Source: Synaphobranchus kaupii (lineage: Eukaryota; Chordata; Actinopteri; Anguilliformes; Synaphobranchidae). From it: 64,000 nucleotides of DNA. Positions 37,348 through 48,129 of this stretch are shown here, piece by piece (within the stretch, counting starts at the first letter, position 1; every line of letters begins with the position of its first letter). The notes under the pieces are model-generated. The model had not been told where the DNA came from, made no database searches, and saw nothing but the letters and a program-made list of their open reading frames with translations. The translations under genes and the position numbers were made by a program. The DNA lies in the NCBI GenBank assembly GCA_029718625.1, contig CM056391.1, forward strand, positions 2,393,663 through 2,457,662, given 5' to 3'.

Positions 37348-38315
37348 TTACTTTGAATTGTCAAGGAATCTTCTTATTGCATTTCGGAAATTATATCCTG
37401 CCATTCCCCCTCCCACTGCTCCCACAACACCCAATACACCTGCACCTACTTTTGCCCCAGCCACTGCTCCTACTGGGCCTCCCAGTCCTCCTCCTACTAC
37501 AGCTCCTATTCCTGCTCCTACTCCTGCTCCTAATCCTGCTCCTCCTACTCCACCAGCTACAACACTTCCTGCAACTACACACTCATTGATGAAGGTATTG
37601 TGCCTTTCTGCTTTCCTTCTGGCTTCCACCATCTCCTTTCTCCATTCCTCACTATTCTCAAATCCATCTTCATACTCCTGCCCGTGACAACATTTGTCTT
37701 TGCTTATCGCTACCTTTCTCTTCTCCAGAATTTGAAGTTGTTTTTTTACAATGGTTCTCTCAGCATCTGAAAACATATCATTTGTAAAGAAGCCCTTCTT
37801 TTTCTTCACAATTTTGTCTATCTTCAGTAGCAGATTTGTGACTTGCTTGTGGTCACCCGTGTTGTCGGGTATGTTAAATGTATGCGCAGGTAGATGTTCA
37901 TGTGTTGCGTTTCTGTTCTCATCATGACTCTCGCTACTTTGAATGGTAAGTAATATTACATACTTCAAGGCCTGGTCACTAAATACATCTTCGATCAGCT
38001 TCAATATGTCCTCCCTCTCAGCGCTGCTTTGTTCTGGCCTTTCTACAATGACAAATGCATGAGGACCTGGTGAAGTAAGGCTGATGGACAAGATGATTTC
38101 CTTCATGATGATCTCGGAATTCCTCTCTTGATCATAGAGTCCAGGAGTTTCAACTACATGAACACTCCTCTCAAACACTTTTCCAGTTATTTTCTGACAG
38201 ATTCTTGTTCCTGCACGTGGATGTTCCTGTGGCAGTATGATGTTGCTTGCAGCCCTGTTATCTGGTGTAGTCTTTCCAAACAGTAATATCATCACTTCTG
38301 GTCGGTCACTCCATT
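37348..38315 (-). CDS. GIMAP-like gene, last exon: degenerate AIG1 domain and Gly-rich tail
   Basis: This is the predicted terminal exon. The splice acceptor ttacag lies at 38316-38321, and the stop TAA is at 37348-37350. The frame reads E-WSDRPEVMILLFGKT and covers an AIG1 (GIMAP/IAN) GTPase-like domain. The P-loop is degraded (GKTTPDNRAASN lacks the Gly-Lys-Ser), and the usual DTPG is ETPG (VVETPGLYDQE). The conserved GPHAFVIVERP box is kept, and the G4 specificity motif is absent. After a basic coiled region (KKQLQILEKRKVAISKD), residues encoded by 37578-37393 form a Gly/Ala/Val stretch of about 62 residues with repeated GxxxG spacing, then a basic end. GIMAPs act on intracellular membranes in lymphocyte survival and pathogen responses. 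This domain is probably a non-hydrolysing partner domain and the tail a membrane-inserting segment. Upstream exon: 45186-45867. Confidence 0.8.
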
Positions 38316-38572
38316 CTGTAATATAAGAATTTTATATTAGTGTACTTCCTTCCCTAAAATATGGACTTTAATTTAATTTAGCCCCAGGGTGCAATTACAG
38401 GTTCACGTGTGTTCAATTAGAAGTTAATTTGGATATTTATAGACGTAAGTACGTATGACCAACGTATGCTATTTTAAACAAGCGCAGCCAATTTTATAAA
38501 TAATGCTTAGGTCCATTTTCTTACATTAAAGTTAAAGATGACGTCAAAGTACTTTTTTTTTTAAATCAATGA

Positions 38573-38816
38573 GGCCCCAGATCTCAACCCTGTTGAACAC
38601 CTATGGGAGATTTTGAACCGACGTGTTAGACAGCGCTCTCCACCACCATCATCAAAACACCAAATGAGGCAATATCTTTTGGAAGAATGGTGTTCCGTCC
38701 CCACAGTAGAGTTCCATAGACTAGAATCTATGCTAGACTAGAGGTAGAATCTATGCCAAGGCTCACTGAAGTCGTTCTGGCAGCTTGTGGTGGCCCAACA
38801 CCTTACTAAGACACTT
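38573..38816 (+). pseudogene. Tc1 transposase 3' fragment in the GIMAP intron
   Basis: It reads [20 protein letters not shown] then [16 protein letters not shown] and, after a small duplication, MPRLTEVVLAACGGPTPY followed by a stop. This covers the catalytic Glu region and C-terminus of a Tc1 transposase and nothing upstream. It is opposite in strand to the host GIMAP gene. Confidence 0.85.
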
Positions 38817-38906
38817 TCTGTTGGTTTTTCCTTTAATTTGTCACCCGTCTGTATGTAAAACACATGAGTATTAGCGAGAACTATATCAGCAAAGTATATT
38901 GTTGTA

Positions 38907-39666
38907 CAAACCCCAATTCCAAAAAAGTACCCATGGTTGACTAAATGGCTGTAGGTCATCAAGGGATTGAGGTATAAAACCAGCCTCAAACCATCACTCT
39001 CCTGCCAGATATGCAGTAGATATGGATGCATCACTTTAAGGGTTGTTTCTCCTGACTCATTTTCATATTGAACTCTATGGAAAAATAAGTCAGGAGAAAC
39101 AACCCTTCAAGTGATCCATCCATATCTACTGTATTTCTGGCAGCAGAGTGATGGTTTGAGGCTCGTTTGATACTGCAGACCCTTGACGACTTACAGCCAT
39201 TTAGCCAACCATGGGTTCCATACTATTCCCATGTAATTTACAGCTTAATCTAGTCCCACCCCCCAATTCCCATAGAGATCCATTCAAATGCAGAGAGGTT
39301 ATAGTATCGCTTGTAAGAGTACCTGAAAATAAGATATCAAGAGTCTTTTGATATCCTTTTATACCCAGTCATGATAGCATCTCCTGTTTACCTGTGGAAT
39401 GTTCCAAACAGGTGGTTTTTGAACTTCCCAATCTTTTTTTTTTTTTTTTGCCCCGGTCCCAACTTTATTAGAACGTGTTGCAGGCATCAAATTCGGAATT
39501 AGCGTATATTTACAAAAATCAATAATGTTGATAAGGTGAAACATTATATATACTTTCTTTGTACTGTTTTCAATTAAATATATGTAAAAGAAAATTTACA
39601 AATCAACGCTTTCAGCTTTTATGTGCATTTTACATACTGTCCCAACTTTTATGGAATTGGGGTTTG
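38907..39666. mobile_element. Tc1-type MITE (CAAACCCCAATTCC ends)
   Basis: Inverted tips CAAACCCCAATTCCAAAAAA and TTTTATGGAATTGGGGTTTG are bordered by TA on both sides, as expected of a mariner-type insertion. It has no coding capacity. A second palindromic element sits inside it. Confidence 0.85.
38929..39216. mobile_element. Nested 288-bp near-perfect palindrome
   Basis: The left arm begins ACCCATGGTTGACTAAATGG. The right arm ends CCATTTAGCCAACCATGGGT. Pairing continues through CAGCCTCAAACCATCACTCT and GGGTTGTTTCTCCTGACTCA down to a central loop near 39070. It could form a very stable hairpin in DNA or RNA. Confidence 0.85.
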
Positions 39667-39674
39667 TATATGTT

Positions 39675-40176
39675 TTCATATGGCGTTATATCGATGTCAC
39701 AAATACGTGAACTTTGTAAACAGAATTTTGTGGTCGCAAAAACGATTCGCAAACTTGTATATTGAGATTTGTGGTCGCAAAACCGATTTGCACACTCGTA
39801 TATTGAGATGTGTGGTTGCAAAAATGATTCGCACACTTGTAATTTAATCTTGTAAGGTTGTACCGTCATGTGCAAATTTGTGTAGCAACAGTCACAAACT
39901 TGTAATTTAATATTTGAATGGATTCAATACCTTATGCAAGCATAATTTATTTGCAGAATTATTACAAGCCCATTTACGACAATGAATATTCTGCTGTGAA
40001 TCAAAAATGCAAGTTCACAGCTGAATCTGCGCGCACTCAGATTTGTGGGATTTCTGTCACTGTCTGCAGTTCTGTAAATAGAGATTTGCAAACTTTTTCT
40101 CGCTCCGTAAGCAAAGGGGGGAGGACCTTTCACTCTTGATATGCTCCCAACACCCCCACAGCCAATCAGATGCTGT
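39675..40176. repeat. Left arm of the fold-back element
   Basis: Its three 41-base subunits lie at about 39731-39850, followed by TTTGAATGGATTCAATACC and the block TTCTCGCTCCGTAAGCAAAG. It is matched in reverse by 44549-45055. Confidence 0.85.
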
Positions 40177-40389
40177 ATAGCTAGCTAACTTAGCTTATGT
40201 GGAAAAGTTTTGGCTAGCTAAGTTAGCTATAAGAATCCAGTAGCTAAGCTTTTTGTATTACATGCCTCAATCTTTTCTGACGTTCTTAACTGTACAGCTA
40301 CCTCTTTTGGGGACACATTCTAATAAAAACTTTCTAAATCTTTTCCACTTGGATAACTTACCATCATGTGTCACCATGCACGAGCATAA

Positions 40390-43300
40390 AGGTCAGTTTA
40401 TAGTCCAGCGACAGAGTGTCACTGCGACCGACGACGTGCCATGGATGTCGCCTTGGTTTATAGGCTACTTCGGGTGACTGTCGTCCTGTGGTCACTGCGA
40501 TGGTCGCTGAAGATGTCGCTGAGACATAAAATAAATTCAACTTTGACCCTGTCGCTGCCTCTGTTGTTATGGTAATGTTTATCTCGGACAGCGGGGCTTC
40601 GCTCGAGCTGTCAACTTGTAGCTAGCACATAAGCTAACTGTTAATGGACAGATCTTTTTGCGTGCAGCCATAGGGTAGGCTTACCTACCCATAGCTTACC
40701 TACCTAGCAAGCGCGTGAATAGAATTATGAGAACAATTTAATATTAGATTACATTATTATTATTAGGCTATTAATAATAATAATTTCACCGTTTGATGCT
40801 GAGCTAGACTGTTAAGAAAACGTTACAATCCTAAACGAGAAACAGCTCGCTTCCAAATTCCAATGTTACAAGTTACCAATAGCCTATTAGTCTGTAGGCT
40901 ATTGTGAATGGTTACAAAGGGTTACAAATGGTTACATAGCCCATCTGATCCGTGGCATTCTGATAGCGAGTGAAATAGACTACTCCACATTTCTGAACCT
41001 CATTTCTCTAACTAGAGAATTGTAGGCTGCTCCTCCAATAAGTCCCGTCTTGTAGTTAGCTATTTACATCCCTAACGTACGCTATGCCCTCCGTTTTTCT
41101 ACTAAATAACGTTTAATAGCCTATGAGGAGTTGCATCAATGTTGAGGTTTAAATACAAACGTTTTATTATTTGCTAGCTACCTCGTTCGAAACCCACATA
41201 TAAGTGTATGAAAGACACAGTGGGCCCTATCTTACACCCGGCGCAAAGCGGCGCTAACCCAAACGCAAGTGTCTTTGCTATCTTACGCCCGGCGCATGGT
41301 TCATAATAACGCCTTGCGTTCACGTCCTTTAACTACCATGTATTCTTGCGCCCATTACAAGTGAACTGGGCGTGTTGGTCTTAAGACGAGGAGTGGCCAG
41401 GATTCTTTCTGGCGTATTGCTATCTTGAGCCAGCAGAAAGTGCTTGCGCTAGAACCACCACAAACCTGGTCTAAAGTCATGTCGCAGTTGTTTACATGTT
41501 ATTTTAACGGAGCATATAAGTGCGTCTACATAGGCGTGTGCACAATGCGCGTACCATCCTGTCTGTTACACACAGGGCACGCACAAGCATGACTAAAATA
41601 TCTAGATCACAATGCGAAATATTATTATTGTGTAGGCTATGTCAAAAATGCATAATAATAAAAGGTTCCATAGGTCCACATACCTTCCCCTCAGGGAAAC
41701 GATGCCACATTACATTGCTCTCAGCCCACTCCATCAACATCCAGGCGATGTGCGATGGTACGGGACAATGGCTATCCGTTAAAAAGGAGCTGATAACACC
41801 TATATCAAGCCTAATGCGCAAATTGTCATTTACACCTAATGCGTGAATTGTCATTCAATGGAAAACTCGCGCACTGCAATAGACGGACATTTGAGTTTTG
41901 AAAATGTGCTTCAGATGTCATTACAATACAGGTCTGTTTATCTAGTAATACAGCCTGTAAGTAAATAGAATGGTTTGTGACTGAAAAAAGTTAAAAACCT
42001 TGTCCGGTGAATATTTATTTTATTGTTTTTCAAATAGCCTAGGCTACAGCGGATTTGCTATGCATAAGGTTTTTTTCGATAGCCTATGGTTAAAAAACGG
42101 AGATACGTAAATGTCACCATGTTAACTGAATTGTAACCTTAGTTATTCTTCGTCCTTCATATTTTTTAAATGACAGTGACAAGGTTTCCGTACCCTCAGC
42201 TTATTAAAACCCTGTTGATTTCACCTGTTATTCCATAACTGAACAAAATATTTTAAAGAGAACTAAGCGTCTAATTAGAAACGAAAACAAATTTGCAGCA
42301 CGTTACAATTAATTCACAATTAATTTAAATACCATTATCTGCATGTGCGCTTTAGAGGAGCAGGTCTGTTTCCCCTGCTGTAAATCGCACTTTTAACGGT
42401 CTTCCTGGGAAAGTGGATTGTTTTAAAGCATTACGCTACCAGTAAAACTGGTTGGTCACATTTCCATAAGCAGGACATTATAAAAGAAGGGAAAATATGC
42501 GTGAACCTATGGGTTGCCAACCTGACAGCTTTATTGTATTTGTTGTCATCATTAAGGCAAAATAACATTATTTATTTTATTAATCAAAATTAGAATGCAG
42601 GTAATGAACTTCGGATGAAGCTTTAACAATTCGTTAAACAAGCAGGCTAATTTGGCATTTTCTAAGGTGAGACAGAAGCCATTGGTAGCTTATTCTCAGC
42701 TGTTGCAGGTGCCTTTAACTAAATTTAACCGCATATATTTTGTAGAATAACAGCACTGTCGGGAATTACCGGGAACTCATAATGGTTTGTCCGAATAATA
42801 TTTATCATAGGCTACTATTGATCCATATAGCCTATTCCTTGATCACACTAAACACCCACGAGCATGTCTGTTTCGCCATCATATAAGCAATCCGCCAAGG
42901 TGGAAAAGCAGGCTTTTAAAGGGAATGAGATATGACATTTTGATTGGTTTATTGCATGTCACGCCCAAGGCACACCTATAATTAATGAAGACACTAGGTT
43001 CAGCCCACTTGCACGCTGCGCCGTGCTTAGCGCCCAAAAAACACGCCGTTAAAATAGCAAAAGTGGACTTGGACACGCCCTAAATGGACTTTACGCCATG
43101 CACTTAGACCAAGCGCCAAGATCGCCAAGATAGGGCCCTCTGAATGATATTTCAAACAATACGGTGCCCTCGAAATGGACATTTATAAACTTTATTTCAG
43201 AGGCCTCCGACAAAAAAGGGGTGAAGCAGAAGACATAATGATATGTAGGCTAGCCTATTAAAGCTGCTTCTTCCTCCATTGTCCCCACTGTCGCTGGAGT

Positions 43301-43420
43301 GCGTTTATACTTTTTGCGAACGACAACGACCACAGTGTATGTAGAGCGACAATAGAATGTTCATGAAAGTTCTGCAATTTCAGTCGAGCGACACACTGTC
43401 GCTGGACTATAAACTGGCCT
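40390..43420. mobile_element. Harbinger-like element, TAA target duplication
   Basis: Inverted ends AGGTCAGTTTATAGTCCAGC and GCTGGACTATAAACTGGCCT extend to about 31 bases with two mismatches. Both sides are bordered by TAA (40387-40389 and 43421-43423), the 3-base target duplication typical of PIF/Harbinger. No transposase was recognised. The interior is mostly another transposon (41222-43138). Confidence 0.8.
41222..43138. mobile_element. Nested element with GGGCCCTATCTT ends
   Basis: The ends GGGCCCTATCTTACACCCGG and CGCCAAGATAGGGCCC are inverted, followed inward by GCGC-rich subterminal motifs (GGCGCA, GCGCCA). This terminus is widespread in fish genomes and usually ascribed to Harbinger-related non-autonomous elements. 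The frames inside (about 41520-41854) show no domain I can name. A one-ended fragment of the same family is at 55725-55834. No convincing target duplication was seen. Confidence 0.75.
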
Positions 43421-43566
43421 TAACACATCCAAGCTTGGCCATGTAGGACAAGACTCGATCTACTCCCTCACAGAATATCCCTGCATCATTCTAAATACTA
43501 ACGTTATGCTTTGTATGAACTCCAGGTTTTAGTTAGTTAGCTAGCAAAGAAGTTCGTTGAAATAAC

Positions 43567-43759
43567 GATTGAAATAAATAAGTTAGTGATTGTGTACCCT
43601 TCTTTATAAGATTGAGGATTAGCTAGTAGGCCACACTCGATCTGAGGTGATGCATGGATGAGGTGTATATAGGTATTGATATGATTATATGCTTAATAAC
43701 AACTATAGTAGATACTCATAATCTTATAAAGAAGGGTAAACGATGACTTTATTTCAATC
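43567..43759. repeat. Two-part inverted repeat
   Basis: The left text GATTGAAATAAA plus TACCCTTCTTTATAAGATT (43567-43613) is mirrored by AATCTTATAAAGAAGGGTA plus TTTATTTCAATC (43720-43759). The stem is 19 bp plus 12 bp, separated by short unequal spacers, with a loop of about 106 bases. It is possibly the remains of a MITE. Confidence 0.8.
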
Positions 43760-43959
43760 AGGAACACTTGCGGTCTAACGTTAGCCTTGGCCATCTTCAG
43801 TTCATTCTTCTGTTTGGTCTGGAATGTAGATTGTGTGATTGGATGGAACAATCCAGCCTTGGTGCTGTCATGGGCTGCGCCCGCTTTTCCTTTTTTGCTG
43901 CGGACGTTCATTCTTTTGGCTACGACAGGGCAATCTATCGGATTCTCTGTCTTCCTCGC

Positions 43960-44540
43960 TGGAGTTTCTTTTGATCCAGGTACTCAGTAGTTGCACCTGC
44001 TCTCGTGACCTGCAGGTAGCCTATTTAAACCCGCACTTCCGCTTTCCGGCGCTTGTTGTTATCTTGCGATTTCACATAAGCCGGTAAGGTATAGGATTCG
44101 GTCTCTGCGTTGCTTGTTTTTTCTAAGAAGCAAAGCAGGTAGTCCGGTTAGATATTAGAGTTAGAGTTATATCGTTGGATCTTGTCTGCTCCCTTAGTTA
44201 CTCTTTTCGTAGTCCTTTTTTCGTTACCTCCCGTTCTTCCTTTGTTTTGATTTCCTCTCAGTTCCGCGTTCTTTTTTTTTTTTTGCGGGTTGCTTTAAGT
44301 TCTACTATTACTTAAAATATCGTCTCTCCTGTGTCGAGAGAGAGAGACACATTATTTTCATTTTTTATACTCTAGTCCAGAGTTTTATTTCGGGGTTAGA
44401 CCCGTGTCTATTTTTAGTTCCGAGGTATTTCCCCCATTTCCTCGCGGAGTATTTCCGCTCTTGTGGCGACCTCCTCGGGGGCTCGCTTTTAGAAACCTCC
44501 TGTCGCGTTTGGTCTTCTGTTCTCGACCACCTTACAGGTG
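43960..44540 (+). mobile_element. T-rich interspersed repeat, unclassified
   Basis: The stretch is pyrimidine-rich, ending in GGGGGCTCGCTTTTAGAAAC then TGTCGCGTTTGGTC. The repeat at 49020-49858, read in reverse, shows the equivalent CTTTTAGAATCC then TGCTGCGTTTGGTC. It is the same family in opposite orientation. It could be LTR-related or a DNA repeat. Confidence 0.45.
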
Positions 44541-44548
44541 CAGCAATA

Positions 44549-45055
44549 GACAGCATCTGATTGGCTGTGGGGGTGTTGGGGGTTGATTGGTCAAGAGTGA
44601 AAGGTCCTCCACCCTTTGCTTACGGAGCGAGAAAAAGTTTCAAATCTCTATTTACAGAACTGCAGACAGTGACGGAAATCCCACAATTTCCGCACGCAGA
44701 TTCAGCTGTAAACTTGTATTTTTGATTCACAGCAGATTATTCATTGTCGTAAATGGGCTTGTAATAATAATTCTGCAAATAAATTATGCTTGCAAAGGTA
44801 TTGAATCGATTCAAATATTAAATTACAAGTTTGTGACTGTTGCTACATGAATTTGCACATGACGGTACAATCTTGCGAGATTAAATTACAAGTGTTCGAA
44901 TCATTTTTGCAACCACACATCTCAATATACAAGTGTGCGAATTGGTTTTGCAACCACAAATCTCAATATACAAGTTTCCTAATTGTTTTTGCGACCACAA
45001 AATTCTGTTTACAAGTTCACATATTTGTGACATCGATATAAACGCCATATTTTCA
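44549..45055. repeat. Right arm of the fold-back element
   Basis: This is the reverse copy of 39675-40176, including the block GTCAAGAGTGAAAGGTCCTC and three CAACCACAAATCTCAATATA units. It ends only about 130 bases from the GIMAP splice donor. Confidence 0.85.
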
Positions 45056-45185
45056 GGTCTGCAATTCTGCAGGTGACAGAAATTTATTTCGTGACCTGTA
45101 TTTATTTCAATGCATTTTTGCATTATATGTCAAGTACAAACCAACCCTGCACTTTGTGAACTGGTAGTTACAAAATACTCAACCT

Positions 45186-45867
45186 TGTCTGAGTTCTGCC
45201 ATTTCTCTCGTAATCCGCTCTTTCTTCTCTTTTTCTTTTCTTGCTTCTTGTGCCTTCTGGAACAGCCCACTGGTGTAGTACTGTCCTTGCTCACCCACCA
45301 TTTGATCAATCTTATTCAGGAGTTCAATTACTTGAGTACGATCATTGTTTTTATTATTAAAAACATGATACCTCCAATTAAGCTGATCAAGAAGACATGC
45401 GAGCTCATCACAGTCTGTTAACATGGTCTCTATATCATCAGGATCCTCCAATTCATCGCCACAGGTAAAGAGGATCATAGTATGCGCTAAAGCAGCCTCA
45501 CCAAACACTTCCTGAATCACCTGTGCTGCTTGGTTCTCCTCTGGTGTGTACCTGCCCAGTTTTATCACCAGCAGGAATGCATGTGGCCCTGGGTCGCACA
45601 TATCGAAACATTCTGCAACCTTCTTTTTTGCATCCTCCACAGAAACGCGTAAGTTGCTCATTCCTGGGGTGTCGATCACAGTGACTCTCCTACCGTCCAC
45701 ATCTCCCTCTCCTCTCTGACATTCAGCTGTTACACCTTTGAAACTAAAGCTTGCTTTAAATTCTGGTTTGCCGAGGATGGTGTTTCCAGCCGAGCTTTTC
45801 CCAGATCCCGTCTTTCCCACAAGTACGACCCTCAGGGAAGCCATGGTACTTGCTGTACAGGTAACCC
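45186..45867 (-). CDS. GIMAP-like gene, first coding exon: canonical AIG1 GTPase domain
   Basis: The splice acceptor tttacag lies at 45868-45874. A 23-base leader is followed by the ATG at 45844, in good context (ACCATGG). The frame begins MASLRVVLVGKTGSGKSSAG. The P-loop GKTGSGKS is at residues 10-17, DTPG at 58-61, the AIG1-specific GPHAFLLVIKLGRYTPEE box at about 86-103, a G4-like TCGDE near 127-131 and a FNNK motif at 162-165, then a charged helix (KAQEARKEKEKKERITREM). The frame can be read to a TGA at 45179-45181. However, CAAG|gttgag at 45185 is a plausible donor, and its phase (one base of a codon) exactly fits the acceptor at 38315, giving ELRQ-E-WSDRPE. I therefore read this and 37348-38315 as one gene of about 542 residues with two AIG1 domains, resembling the multi-domain GIMAP8 type. 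The alternative is a single-exon 221-residue GIMAP. Confidence 0.85.
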
Positions 45868-46598
45868 CTGTAAAGAAAGAGTTTGTATCATTATTTCATT
45901 ATTTTAATTATACAAACTGCAAGTAGAGATAAAGATAACTGGAAAGAATGCACTGAGTAGAGTGCAGACCTCCACCAAGGCACGACAATCTCCCCTCGCA
46001 TGATTGTCCACAACAAATGTCTTAGCAATCTGGTTATAAAGAAATGATTAGTTTATGAGCCAAAAAACTAAATGTGTCATTGACAGAAATGTATACAGTA
46101 TGTTCCCTACAATCACCAAAGAGAGCTGTTCAAGAGAAACCAGTGTTGGTGAATGACAATCACTAGGAAGTAATGTTTTTGTTTTGATGGACACAAGAGA
46201 GAAATGCAATTCGGTAAATGGCAAAATTTGATTGATGACCATTTGTCATAAATATATTCATGAGGTAATAAAAATATTATTCATAATGAAAAATGTATTT
46301 TTTATTTTTTATTATTATTATTTGTGGTGGGGTTGTTTCAATGGGTAGTATGGGCATCGTAGATATGATGCCTTATATTTTAATGGTGGTTGTTGTAAAT
46401 GTTGGTAAAGGTTTTTTGTGAGGGTGGGGAGTATTGTTTTAAGATCTTGGTGTTTTTTGGGACAATTTTTATGCTTTCGGCAAACGTGGTTCAATGGGTT
46501 CGCATTTTCTTTTAAATTTACTTTATTAGAACAACATTGTGAAAAAGTAATGAACTATAAATGTTTTGTAGTAGTTCGTTTTTTAAAACAGCAGCACA
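45868..46598. other. Intron or upstream DNA, nothing named
   Basis: This stretch is AT-rich. If the GIMAP leader exon lies further upstream on the minus strand, this is intron. No leader exon was identified here. Confidence 0.4.
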
Positions 46599-46600
46599 TA

Positions 46601-48129
46601 CACTACTCACAAAAAGTTAGGGATATTCGGCTTTCGGGTGAAATTTCAGGATGAACCTAAAATGCACTATAACCTTTACAGGTGAAATTAATTTGACCTT
46701 CTCTAAACTTTTGAATGCACATGTCCAACTATTCAATGTTTCAGTACTTTTTGCACAACTTGCTGTTCTCTAACAAGGAGCTGAACGGCAAAATTCACAA
46801 CAGGTGTTTGATCCATGAATCGACCAATAAATTTCCTGGTTCAATTAGAATTGGTATTTAAACAGTCCTCTTCATCATGCTGTTCACATTTTGACATCAT
46901 GAGACCAAGACGACACCTAACAATTGATCAACAGTACCTCGCCATTGCGAGGCTTCAAACAGGATGTTCTCAGAGGGAAGTGGCCACTGAGCTTAGAGTG
47001 TCACAGAGTGTCATCAGCAGGTTGCAACAGAGATACAGAGAGACTGGAAGAGTCACAGAAAGGCATAGAAGTGGACGTCCTTTGGCCACATCCCACACTG
47101 ATGACCGCTTCATTGTGAACAGTGCCCTGCGGAACCGGATGATGAATGCCACTCAACTCCAGGCACATTTAAGGGAGGTGAGAGGCACCCAAGTGTCACG
47201 TCAGACCATTCGAAACCGTTTACATCAGCGTGGTCTGCGTGCTAGACGACCTGCAAGGGTACCACCACACCACCAGGCACAGGCGTCATCGTCTTGCATG
47301 GGCCAGGGAGCATTTACGCTGGACGAGGGACCAGTGGGCCTCAGTGCTGTTCTCTGATGAAATTCGATTCACGTTGAGCAGAAATGATGGCCGCCAACGA
47401 TGTTGGAGACGTCAAGGAGAGCGCTATGCATCAGCCACTGTTGTCACCAGACGACCCTTTGGTGGTGGCGGTGTTACAGTGTGGGCAGGTGTGTCTAGTC
47501 AATACAGAACTGCCCTACACTTTGTGAATGGTACAGTGACAAGCCCATACTACCTGAATAACATCATTAATCCAGTCATTGTGCCCCTGCATGAACAACA
47601 CAGGCCTAATTTCATCTTCATGGACGACAATGCTCCAGCTCATCGAGGTCGCATCATTAGGGAAAGGCTGCTGGAGACTGGGGTACCTCAAATGGAGTGG
47701 CCTGCACTTTCTCCAGACCTGAATCCCATAGAAAACCTATGGGATCAGCTGATTCACCGTGTAGAGGCTCGTAACTCTGTACCCCAGAACCTCAATGACC
47801 TGAGGGCCTCCCTTCAAGAAGAGTGGGATGCCATGCCTCAGCAGACAATAAGTCGACTTGTGAACAGCATGAGACGTCGTTGTCAAGCTGTAATTGATGC
47901 TCAAGGGCACATGACAAGTTATTGAGACATTGACATTTTTGTTGTGGTATACCCACCACTGTTGTTGGCTTTTGTTTCAATAAATTGTTTGAGATGAGGA
48001 AATCACCATTGCATGCTTCTACTTAAATGCCCTACTTTCATGATACGTATAATATCACTGTAGCGTGAACTTACATTTTCCATAAATTTCACCCGAAAGC
48101 CAAATATCCCTAACTTTTTGTGAGTAGTG
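46601..48129 (+). mobile_element. Nearly full-length Tc1-type element
   Basis: Inverted ends CACTACTCACAAAAAGTTAG and its mirror, extending through CGGCTTTCGGGTGAAATTTC, define a 1529-base element bordered by TA on both sides. It carries one transposase ORF with a single frameshift. Of the Tc1-type elements here it is by far the best preserved. Confidence 0.95.
46899..47925 (+). pseudogene. Tc1 DD34E transposase with one frameshift
   Basis: The ATG at 46899 begins MRPRRHLTIDQQYLAIARLQ. It has a helix-turn-helix CSQREVATELRVSQSVISRL, a GRPL hook-like linker, and a second helix-turn-helix ending [20 protein letters not shown] single-base loss around 47255-47275 shifts the frame. In the next frame the catalytic core is complete: Asp in VLFSDEIRF, Asp in [11 protein letters not shown], Glu in [10 protein letters not shown], with exactly 34 residues between the last two. 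Translation ends GHMTSY at 47925. Total length would be about 340 residues, the family's usual size. No other disruption was seen, so the copy is young. It is inactive unless the frameshift is an assembly error. Confidence 0.9.

Larger units (their letters stand above)
39675..45055. mobile_element. 5.4-kb element with about 500-bp terminal inverted repeats
   Basis: Arms at 39675-40176 and 44549-45055 are inverted copies matching over about 500 bases with few differences. The outer tips read TTTTCATATGGCGTTATATC and its near-mirror. The inner ends read CAATCAGATGCTGT. Each arm contains three tandem units of about 41 bases beginning GTGGTCGCAAAA and ending near TATTGAGAT. The 4.4-kb interior holds no transposase of its own that I recognise. 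It consists largely of two nested Harbinger-like elements and a T-rich repeat. The whole lies in the GIMAP intron. It is best called a fold-back type element of unknown superfamily. Confidence 0.8.

Noticed and set aside
37308..37687. Plus-strand Leu- or Pro/Ala-rich frames
   Set aside because: They are antisense to the glycine-rich end of the GIMAP exon, whose splice site and domain support the minus strand.
43768..44087. Three overlapping plus-strand frames of 67-82 codons
   Set aside because: They overlap in all frames, show no domain, and lie in mobile DNA inside the GIMAP intron.
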